NCBI GenBank assembly: GCA_013003675.1 | Contig: JABDIP010000326.1 | Span: 1-5,687 of the forward strand | Direction of reading: 5' to 3' | Source of the DNA: Inquilinus sp. | Lineage (GTDB): Bacteria > Pseudomonadota > Alphaproteobacteria > DSM-16000 > Inquilinaceae | DNA: 5,687 nucleotides | Shown here: in pieces, positions 1-5,487 of the stretch | Layout of the letters: each line of letters begins with the position of its first letter | Numbering within the stretch: position 1 is the first letter of the stretch | Made by a program: the position numbers and the translations under genes | Notes under the pieces: model-generated | Databases searched by the model: none | The model's input: only the letters and a program-made list of their open reading frames with translations | Told to the model about the DNA's origin: nothing

Positions 1-10
1 AAGCCGATGA
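1..10 (+). CDS. Possible 3' tip of the preceding gene (expected shdrC1)
   Basis: In the second frame the first bases read Ser-Arg-stop, with TGA at 8-10 overlapping the ATG at 7-9 of the next gene. This is the same ATGA arrangement seen at 1365 and 5028 in this window, which makes it plausible that an upstream gene ends here. In known sHdr loci the gene directly before shdrB1 is shdrC1, encoding a ferredoxin-type subunit. Only two codons are visible, so neither the reading frame nor the identity can be confirmed from the window. Confidence 0.3.
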
Positions 11-1368
11 CCACCGGCAACGGCAAACAGACAGGCGGCGAGCGCTTTACCGGGCATGGCTCGGAATGGACCGACGCCAAGCTGAGTCCCGCCGAATCGC
101 GGCTGGCCACGTCGTGGGTCGAGCAGAGAATCGACCGGCGCTCGATGCTGACCGACAAGGACCGGGTCGAGGATGTCCGCGACATCATGTGGCAGCTGGA
201 AAGGGACGGCGAGATCGTCGTCCACCGGGTCGCCGAGGAACACCAGCCGGTCACCGTGAAGACGCTGTACGGCTGGGACAAGCGGGTCCCGACCAGGCAG
301 CTCTGGCACCACAAATCCTGCGGCCAGTGCGGCAACATCCCGGGCTATCCGGCCTCGCTTCTGTGGCTGATGAACGAGCTCGGCATCGAATATCTCGACG
401 AGACCGACCAGAACTCATGCACCGCCTGGAACTACCACGGTTCTGGCATCGGCAATCTGGAGAGCCTGGCGGCGGTGTTCCTGCGCAACTTCCACCAGGC
501 CTATGTCGCCGCCAAGGCCCAGGGGCTGCCGGACGGCTATTACTACCCGCTCGTCCATTGCGGCACGTCGTTCGGCAACTACAAGGAAGTGCGCGGCTAT
601 CTGCTGCGCTCCGCCGAACTGCGCGAGCGCGTCAAGGCGATCCTCGGCAAACTCGGCCGGCTGGTCGACGGCAAGTTGCTGATCCCCGAGGAGGTGGTGC
701 ACTCCGAATGGCTGCACGTCATGCGCCAGGAGATCGCCAATCGCCAGGAGATCGACTGCAGCGGCATCCGCGCGACGATCCATCCGGCCTGCCATGTGTA
801 CAAGATGGTGCCCGAGGACGCGGTCTATGACGACGATATCCTGGAGGGCAACCGGGTGGCCGTGTCGACCGGGATCATCCAGGCGCTCGGCGCGCAGGTG
901 ATCGACTATTCGACCTGGTACGATTGCTGCGGCTTCGGCTTCCGCCACATCATCTCCGAGCGCGAATTCACCCGTTCCTTCGCGATCGACCGCAAGGTCC
1001 GGGTGGCCGTCGAGGAGGCCCGGGCCGACATGATGATCGGCCACGATACCGGCTGCATCACCACGCTGGACAAGAACCAGTGGATCGGCAAGGCCGCCGG
1101 CAAGGAGGTCGAACTGCCGATCCTGGCCGACTGCCAGTTCGCGGCCCTGGTCTGCGGCGCGCATCCCTACAAGATCGTTCAGTCGCATTGGCACGCGTCG
1201 CCGACCGAGACCCTGATGGAGAAGCTCGGGATCGACTGGCAGGCCAAGAAGGTCGAGTTCGAGGGCTATCTGAAAGAAGTCGAGGCCGGCAATCAGGAAA
1301 ACCTCTACGACCCGCGGCGGATGATCACGTCGGGTCCCGGCTTCAAGCGGATCGAAGGGCAGCGATGA
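7..1368 (+). CDS. shdrB1: sHdrB1, HdrB-like CCG-domain subunit with degenerate cluster motifs
   Basis: This 453-residue cytoplasmic protein has no signal peptide or membrane segment. The first ~100 residues are a charged, cysteine-free extension that canonical HdrB lacks; two CCG-like repeats follow. Repeat 1 is strongly altered, with C105xxC108, a single C138 (Ser-Cys where CC is expected) and C185. Repeat 2 keeps C262, the pair C307-C308 and C350, but the final CxxC is Asp347-x-x-C350. A full CCG motif has five cysteines, so repeat 2 offers four and repeat 1 fewer in register. In sHdr complexes this subunit pairs with HdrC1 and is the proposed site where protein-bound sulfane sulfur is oxidised to sulfite; that role rests on published models, not on this sequence. 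The ATG at 7 fits an ATGA overlap with an upstream gene; only six upstream bases are present, so no ribosome binding site can be judged. The stop overlaps the shdrA start. The assignment rests on the CCG fold remnants plus the gene order B1-A-H-C2-B2-lbpA. Confidence 0.88.
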   Translation: MTTGNGKQTGGERFTGHGSEWTDAKLSPAESRLATSWVEQRIDRRSMLTDKDRVEDVRDIMWQLERDGEIVVHRVAEEHQPVTVKTLYGWDKRVPTRQLWHHKSCGQCGNIPGYPASLLWLMNELGIEYLDETDQNSCTAWNYHGSGIGNLESLAAVFLRNFHQAYVAAKAQGLPDGYYYPLVHCGTSFGNYKEVRGYLLRSAELRERVKAILGKLGRLVDGKLLIPEEVVHSEWLHVMRQEIANRQEIDCSGIRATIHPACHVYKMVPEDAVYDDDILEGNRVAVSTGIIQALGAQVIDYSTWYDCCGFGFRHIISEREFTRSFAIDRKVRVAVEEARADMMIGHDTGCITTLDKNQWIGKAAGKEVELPILADCQFAALVCGAHPYKIVQSHWHASPTETLMEKLGIDWQAKKVEFEGYLKEVEAGNQENLYDPRRMITSGPGFKRIEGQR

Positions 1369-2414
1369 GCAAACCGGTCTTGATCGTCGGCGGCGGCCCG
1401 GCCGGGCTGACCGCCGCCCATTCCCTCGCCAGCATCGGCCAGAAGGCGATCCTGGTCGAGAAGGAGGACCGTCTGGGCGGCGCCCCGATCCTGTCGGGCT
1501 ATGCCAAGCTGGTGCCGTCGGGCGAATGGGCGAAGGACGCCATCGGCGGCATGGTCGACCGGGTCGCCGGGAACCCGCTGGTCGAGATCCGCACCGGCAC
1601 GACCGTCAAGGATTTCTCCGGCGAGCCGCAGAACTTCACCGCGACGCTCTCCGACGACAGCACGGTGGAGGCTGCGGCGGCGGTGCTGTGTACCGGCTTC
1701 ACCCATTTCGACTCGGTCAACAAGCCGGAATGGGGCTTCGGCACCTTCCCCGACGTGGTCACCACCGCGCAGGTCGAGCAGATGATCTCTTCCGGCCAGG
1801 GCGTGCGGTGCCCGTCCGACGGGCGCAAGCCCAAGCGCGTGGCGATCCTGCTGTGCGTCGGCTCGCGCGACCGGCAGATCGGCCGCGAATGGTGCTCCAA
1901 GGTCTGCTGCACCGTGTCGTGCAACCTGGCGATGGAGATCCGCGAGGAACTGCCGGATTGCCATGTCTACATCTACTACATGGATATCCGCACATTTGGG
2001 CTCTACGAGGACCTCTACTACTGGAAGAGCCAGGAGGAGTTCAAAGTCAAATACATCAAGGCGCGGATCGCCGAGGTGACGTCGGACGGCGAGAAGCTGA
2101 TCGTCAAGGGCGAGGACACGCTGGTCAAACGGCCGATCACCATCCCCTTCGACATCGTCGTGCACGCGATCGGCATGGACCCGAATGTCGACAATCTGCT
2201 GCTGTCGTCGATCTTCGGGGTGGATCTGGAGAAGCACGGCCACATTGCCCGCGCCAGCACCTATGGCGCCATGGCCGCGACCTCGCGGCCCGGCGTGTTC
2301 GTCGCCGGGGCGGCCACCGGCCCGGAGACCATCGACGACTCCATCGCCCAGGGCCAGGGCGCGGCGATGGCGGCCTATGCCGATGTCTGCGCCGTCAAGG
2401 CCGCGGAGGAATGA
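1365..2414 (+). CDS. shdrA: sHdrA, short FAD and [4Fe-4S] HdrA-like subunit
   Basis: This 349-residue flavoprotein begins with a Rossmann FAD-binding motif, G9-G-G-P-A-G14, at the extreme N-terminus. The cluster-binding segment diagnostic of HdrA is C164-V-G-S-R followed by W-C177-x3-C181-C182-x3-C186. A second FAD-contact segment, G310-V-F-V-A-G-A-A-T-G319, lies near the C-terminus, as in other members of this flavoprotein fold. Methanogen HdrA has roughly 650 residues with added ferredoxin domains; none are present here, as expected for the sulfur-oxidiser form. The characterised Hyphomicrobium homologue is a homodimer carrying FAD and [4Fe-4S] and is thought not to bifurcate electrons; it serves as the electron-storage hub between the B1/C1 and B2/C2 arms. 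The frame is open upstream to 924, but the ATG at 1365 was chosen because it sits exactly before GGGPAG, has GAAGGG at 1354-1359 with 5-base spacing, and forms ATGA with the shdrB1 stop. Confidence 0.95.
   Translation: MSKPVLIVGGGPAGLTAAHSLASIGQKAILVEKEDRLGGAPILSGYAKLVPSGEWAKDAIGGMVDRVAGNPLVEIRTGTTVKDFSGEPQNFTATLSDDSTVEAAAAVLCTGFTHFDSVNKPEWGFGTFPDVVTTAQVEQMISSGQGVRCPSDGRKPKRVAILLCVGSRDRQIGREWCSKVCCTVSCNLAMEIREELPDCHVYIYYMDIRTFGLYEDLYYWKSQEEFKVKYIKARIAEVTSDGEKLIVKGEDTLVKRPITIPFDIVVHAIGMDPNVDNLLLSSIFGVDLEKHGHIARASTYGAMAATSRPGVFVAGAATGPETIDDSIAQGQGAAMAAYADVCAVKAAEE
2405..2410 (+). promoter_or_regulatory. Shine-Dalgarno site that decides the shdrH start
   Basis: GGAGGA lies inside the last codons of shdrA. 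It directly abuts the ATG at 2411 with no spacer, which is too close for normal initiation, but stands nine bases before the ATG at 2420, a workable distance. It therefore favours the 2420 start for the downstream gene, with the 2411 ATG (which makes an ATGA overlap with the shdrA stop) as the alternative. Confidence 0.6.
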
Positions 2415-2419
2415 CGGCG

Positions 2420-3283
2420 ATGTTCGGCCGGTCCCGAGCCGCGGCGCCGCCCGGCACCGAGAGTGCGCGGCCGACGCTCGAGCTGAGCGGCCCGGCGCTG
2501 ACCACCAGCCTCGAGACGCTGGTCTCCGGCACCGACGAGCAGGGCGGGATCGAGCGCTATGTCGACGGCCTGAAGTACAAGGCGGCGTTGTTCGCCGAGG
2601 CGCTGGCCGAGGGCCGGGCGGTGCGGCTCGACGAGGAGAGCTTCAAGGGTTTGTGCGCGTTCATGGCGCCGGTGCGCCGGCGGATCGGCACGCGGCTCGC
2701 CGAGGACGGATTTCCCAAGGTCCGCGAGGCCGTTGTCGAACTGCTCGACGGTGCCGCGGACACGACCACGGCAGATGCCCGGATTCGCCGCTTCTGCACC
2801 CGGTTTCCCGACGACCGCAAACATCGCTGGGTGCGCGACCTGGCGGCGGAAGTGCTGCACAACACCTATCCTGAGCTCTATCCGCTGATGTGCCGCTGGG
2901 TCTGGGACGCCAAGGCCAACTCCGGCGTGCTGCGGGAGATCTGGCACGGCGAGAATGTCGACCATCTGGTCATCGACATCTCCGACACCTACGAGACGTT
3001 TCTCGTGCTGCGCGAAGAGTTGAGCGGATTCGTCACCGACAACGGCGTGTTCCGGGAGGTGCCGTTCTATGTCGACCTGCTCTGTGCCCAGATCTATGCC
3101 GGCTACATTTCCTCTCAGGGCGGCAGCTATCTGCGCACCGATTTCTCCTCGCCGGAGGATCCGATGCAATACACCCGCCGGCTGCTGGGGCTGGACGGCA
3201 TCGACGCCAGCAGCGGCCGCACCCGGTTCAAGACCGTCGACGGAACCGCGCATGTCCTCGAAGACATAAAGCTGCTGGATTGA
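2420..3283 (+). CDS. shdrH: Conserved-position protein of unknown function in sHdr locus (sHdrH/hyp)
   Basis: This protein has 287 residues from the ATG at 2420, or 290 if translation begins at 2411 in the ATGA overlap with shdrA. Known sHdr loci carry an uncharacterised gene between shdrA and shdrC2, called hyp or H, and this occupies that slot; the symbol rests on position. I recognise no catalytic domain. The first ~15 residues are low-complexity Ala/Pro/Arg and probably disordered; the rest looks mainly helical and soluble. Four cysteines (C79, C126, C158, C222) are scattered and form no iron-sulfur or CxxC motif. The central block W175-H-G-E-N-V-D-H, followed by an Ile/Asp/Thr-rich strand-like segment, and the aromatic Y-V-D-L-L-C-A-Q-I-Y stretch look like conserved-core sequence. 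It has no signal peptide or membrane helix, so a cytoplasmic role alongside the complex is likely. Whether it is a structural subunit, an assembly factor or an enzyme cannot be told from the sequence. Confidence 0.8.
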   Translation: MFGRSRAAAPPGTESARPTLELSGPALTTSLETLVSGTDEQGGIERYVDGLKYKAALFAEALAEGRAVRLDEESFKGLCAFMAPVRRRIGTRLAEDGFPKVREAVVELLDGAADTTTADARIRRFCTRFPDDRKHRWVRDLAAEVLHNTYPELYPLMCRWVWDAKANSGVLREIWHGENVDHLVIDISDTYETFLVLREELSGFVTDNGVFREVPFYVDLLCAQIYAGYISSQGGSYLRTDFSSPEDPMQYTRRLLGLDGIDASSGRTRFKTVDGTAHVLEDIKLLD

Positions 3284-3299
3284 AGGTTGGGACCGATCC

Positions 3300-4091
3300 A
3301 TGCCGATTCATGAAAAATCGCTGATCCGTCCGGAGAATCTCCAGACCCATGACGAGCTGGTGCTCGACGGGGTCGATGTCTCCGGGCACTGGAGCACCTT
3401 CATCCAGTCGCGGGTGGTCACCGACTACAACGAAGCGCTGGAAGACGAGATCGCCGGGCTGCCGGGCGGCGAGTACATCCACCGCTGCTGGCAATGCGGC
3501 TCCTGCACCAATTCCTGCACCGTCAACGCCATCAACCCGGACTTCAATCCGCGCTTCTGGATCTATCTGATCCGCATGGGCATGGAAGACGAGTTGCTGC
3601 GCGACAAGGACATCATCTGGCAGTGCGTCTCGTGCAACAAATGCACCTATGCCTGCCCGCGCGACGTGGTCCCGGAAGGCGTGATGAAGGCCACGGCCCA
3701 TTGGCTGGAGCTCAAGGGCCACCGGCCGAAATCCCCGTCGATCCTGTTCGACGAGGTGTTCTCAGAGCAGGTCTTCGCCACCGGCAAGATCGAGGAAGGG
3801 CGTACCCTGCGCGGCTTCTTCAAGCGCAGCGGCCAGCCGCTGATGCAGGACTGGCTGGTGGAGATGGTCAAGCGGATGATCCGCCACCTGCCGCTCAAGC
3901 TGCTGACCGCCATGGGGCTGGCCAACCTCGTACGGCCGCGCACCCGGGGCTGGGGACCGGCCCGGGCCGCGATCGAGGAATACGTTCACGAGCAGGAGGC
4001 GAAGCAGCGCCAGGCGCTCGGCCTCGACGAGCTGGTGAAGGCCGCGGAGCGCAACGTCACCGCCCGCAACATCGCCGACGCGGCGGAATAG
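3300..4091 (+). CDS. shdrC2: sHdrC2, two-[4Fe-4S] ferredoxin-type subunit
   Basis: This 263-residue iron-sulfur electron carrier has two textbook CxxCxxCxxxC motifs: C63, C66, C69, C73 (with Pro three residues later in N-A-I-N-P) and C109, C112, C115, C119 followed by Pro. They would bind two [4Fe-4S] clusters that wire HdrB2 to the HdrA FAD. The arrangement is that of HdrC. Methanogen HdrC is under 200 residues; here a ~60-residue N-terminal segment and a long, basic, predicted helical C-terminal tail after about residue 145 make it larger. The tail contains hydrophobic helices (for example around L-P-L-K-L-L-T-A-M) that look amphipathic, not membrane-spanning. It starts 16 bases after the shdrH stop, with a weak GGGA at 3289-3292 seven bases before the ATG. 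Together with the CCG protein immediately downstream it forms the C2B2 pair; C2 rather than C1 is inferred from its place between shdrH and shdrB2. Confidence 0.93.
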   Translation: MPIHEKSLIRPENLQTHDELVLDGVDVSGHWSTFIQSRVVTDYNEALEDEIAGLPGGEYIHRCWQCGSCTNSCTVNAINPDFNPRFWIYLIRMGMEDELLRDKDIIWQCVSCNKCTYACPRDVVPEGVMKATAHWLELKGHRPKSPSILFDEVFSEQVFATGKIEEGRTLRGFFKRSGQPLMQDWLVEMVKRMIRHLPLKLLTAMGLANLVRPRTRGWGPARAAIEEYVHEQEAKQRQALGLDELVKAAERNVTARNIADAAE

Positions 4092-4096
4092 AGAGG
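4091..4096 (+). promoter_or_regulatory. Ribosome binding site supporting the GTG start of shdrB2
   Basis: GAGAGG, beginning at the last base of the shdrC2 stop codon, stands eight bases before the GTG at 4105. It supports GTG as the true start: the protein then begins ten residues before the first CCG cysteine, as expected for HdrB, and the next in-frame ATGs lie far inside the conserved core. Confidence 0.6.
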
Positions 4097-4104
4097 ATCG
4101 CCCG

Positions 4105-5031
4105 GTGAAGGACAAATACCAGAAGGTCGCCTACTACCCGGGCTGCGCGCTGGAGGGCACCGGCCATGCCTACAACCGCTCGACCAAGGCGGTCGGGCGC
4201 GAACTCGGGCTCGACCTGGTGGAGGTGAAGAACTGGAATTGCTGCGGCGCGATGGAGGTCAAGAACATCGACCCCAAGCTGCAGACCTATCTCTCCTCCA
4301 GGGTCATGTCGATCGCCGTCAACGAGATGGGCTTCGACACGGTGATGGCGCCGTGCAACGGCTGCTACCACAACCTCAAGAAGGCGGAATACGACCTCGC
4401 CACCGACGAGGACTCGGCCGCGGTGGTCGACCGCCTGTCGACCAAAGCGGGACACGCGACCTACCAGGCAGGCGACATCGAAACCATCCACGCGCTCGAC
4501 TGGATCATGCACTCGATCGGCGAGGATGGCATTCGCGACCGCCTGAAGAACTCGCTGCAAGGGGTGAAGGTCGCCAACTATTACGGCTGCATGTACACCC
4601 GCCCACGGCATATCTTCCCGGAGAAGGACCAGGGCAACGGCAGCGAATCCACCTCCGAGCCGCATTTCATGGACGATCTGCTGGCCGCCGCCGGCGCCGA
4701 GATCGTCGACTACCCCCTGAAGACCGCCTGCTGCGGCGGTGCCCATACACTGTCGGACTGCGACACCTCGACCAAGCTGGTGATCAACCTGCTGCGCGCC
4801 GCCGAGGCGGCGGGCGCCGATGTCATCGCGACCGAATGCCCGACCTGCCATTCCGGCCTGGAGATGCACCAGATCCGCGCCGAGAAGCGGTACGACATAA
4901 AGACCTCGGTGAAGATCCTCTATTTCACCCAGCTGCTCGGCCTTGCCCTCGGTCTCAAGCCGAAGAAGCTCGGCATCCACGAGAATATCTCCGACGCGAT
5001 GGAATTCGTGAAAGAGCGGAGGCTGGGATGA
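4105..5031 (+). CDS. shdrB2: sHdrB2, HdrB-like subunit with two complete CCG motifs
   Basis: This 308-residue protein contains two intact CCG domains, each of the form C-x~31-46-CC-x~34-36-CxxC. The first is Y-P-G-C14, C46-C47 and P-C84-N-G-C87; the second is C162, C209-C210 and C245-P-T-C248. In crystallised methanogen HdrB these five-cysteine sets each hold a noncubane [4Fe-4S] cluster that cleaves a disulfide; all ten ligands are present here. In the sHdr model this subunit acts on the lipoamide disulfide of LbpA, whose gene follows two positions downstream, and exchanges electrons with HdrC2. An extra C219 lies just after the second CC pair. The length is close to that of classical HdrB (about 300 residues). 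Translation uses GTG, 13 bases after the shdrC2 stop; the stop codon overlaps the next ATG as ATGA. There is no export signal. It could be mistaken for HdrB of methanogens or sulfate reducers, but the short HdrA, the degenerate B1 and lbpA argue for sHdr. Confidence 0.95.
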   Translation: MKDKYQKVAYYPGCALEGTGHAYNRSTKAVGRELGLDLVEVKNWNCCGAMEVKNIDPKLQTYLSSRVMSIAVNEMGFDTVMAPCNGCYHNLKKAEYDLATDEDSAAVVDRLSTKAGHATYQAGDIETIHALDWIMHSIGEDGIRDRLKNSLQGVKVANYYGCMYTRPRHIFPEKDQGNGSESTSEPHFMDDLLAAAGAEIVDYPLKTACCGGAHTLSDCDTSTKLVINLLRAAEAAGADVIATECPTCHSGLEMHQIRAEKRYDIKTSVKILYFTQLLGLALGLKPKKLGIHENISDAMEFVKERRLG

Positions 5032-5444
5032 GGCCGCTGGCCGAGATCGAGACCGGCATCGCGGCGCTGGCGGAGTCCGCCGACCCGGTCGCGGCCGTCG
5101 GCGGCCTCGTGGCCCTGGGCGAGGAGGTGCTGGAGCATTGGCTCGCGGCGCGCGGCGCCGTGCCGACCGACGCCGAGCGCGAGGGCTTCCGGCTGCTTGC
5201 CCTGCATCGCCAGGGGGCGAAGGGCGATCCCAGTTTCAACGCCTGCCGCGAGACCTGCCGCGAGCTGGCCTATCACTACAACCTCATCGCGCTGCAGCCG
5301 GACCATCCGGATTCCGGCAGACGCCTGGCCATGGCCTCGATGGTGGCGAACCACCTGTTCCTGTTCGTCAGCGGCAAGATGCAGGTGGCCAAGCTGGGCG
5401 AGTTCTGCTGTTCGTCCAGGCCGTTGCATGCCGCCGCGCACTGA
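5028..5444 (+). CDS. Unrecognised 138-residue protein with paired cysteines, between shdrB2 and lbpA
   Basis: I do not recognise a family. The start is well supported: ATG at 5028 overlaps the shdrB2 stop (ATGA) and GGAGG at 5018-5022 gives five-base spacing. The protein looks entirely helical and soluble: an acidic, Ala/Leu-rich N-terminal half, then a helix with C73-R-E-T-C77 and the aromatic/His run A-Y-H-Y-N. A hydrophobic helix around A-N-H-L-F-L-F-V follows, and C127-C128 lie eleven residues from the His-containing C-terminus. A CxxxC pair plus a CC pair in so small a cytoplasmic protein could form a metal or Fe-S site or redox thiols; this is inference. Its position inside the coupled operon implies co-production with HdrB2 and LbpA, so an accessory or maturation role is plausible. 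Codon use and GC bias match the neighbours, with no sign of separate acquisition. The next gene starts 43 bases later. Confidence 0.85.
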   Translation: MRPLAEIETGIAALAESADPVAAVGGLVALGEEVLEHWLAARGAVPTDAEREGFRLLALHRQGAKGDPSFNACRETCRELAYHYNLIALQPDHPDSGRRLAMASMVANHLFLFVSGKMQVAKLGEFCCSSRPLHAAAH

Positions 5445-5461
5445 GGCAATAAGGGTGCGCG
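5435..5461 (+). other. Possible hairpin spanning the stop codon upstream of lbpA
   Basis: CGCGCAC at 5435-5441 is exactly complementary, in inverted orientation, to GTGCGCG at 5455-5461. This gives a 7-bp GC-rich stem with a 13-base loop that begins with the TGA stop of the preceding gene. No run of T follows, so it is not a standard intrinsic terminator. It could slow exonucleases or set relative amounts of sHdr and LbpA transcripts, but in DNA this GC-rich a stem of this size can arise by chance. Confidence 0.3.
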
Positions 5462-5487
5462 CGGCCAACCTAGTGCGGAGATGACCC

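Noticed and set aside
415..1194. Long open frame on the minus strand opposite shdrB1
   Set aside because: Its translation is Ala/Asp/Gly/Arg-rich low-complexity sequence with no motif; antisense openness is expected in GC-rich genes, and the + strand carries conserved cysteine motifs.
924..1364. Upstream extension of the HdrA frame, as a fusion
   Set aside because: The extension is Arg/Pro/Gly-rich out-of-frame shdrB1 sequence, and the FAD motif needs to be close to the N-terminus; the ATG at 1365 has its own ribosome binding site.
1305..2243. 312-codon open frame on the minus strand opposite shdrA
   Set aside because: It covers the HdrA FAD and cluster motifs in antisense; the product is Asp/Arg/His/Leu-skewed with no recognisable domain. 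It is a shadow of third-position GC bias.
2375..3301. 308-codon open frame on the minus strand opposite shdrH
   Set aside because: shdrH itself is poorly characterised, so I considered this seriously. The + strand gene has a ribosome binding site, operon spacing and a normal residue composition; the antisense product is Gln/Ala/Gly/Arg-rich and lies against the direction of every neighbour.
4057..4980. 307-codon open frame on the minus strand opposite shdrB2
   Set aside because: The + strand encodes ten CCG ligands in perfect register; the antisense frame is a compositional shadow.
7..5031. Methanogen- or sulfate-reducer-type HdrABC
   Set aside because: HdrA is too short, there are two different HdrB-type proteins, and a GcvH-like lipoyl protein follows; this set is specific to sHdr loci.
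5435..5461. Intrinsic transcription terminator before lbpA
   Set aside because: The stem is not followed by a T run, and lbpA belongs functionally to the operon; kept only as a possible hairpin.
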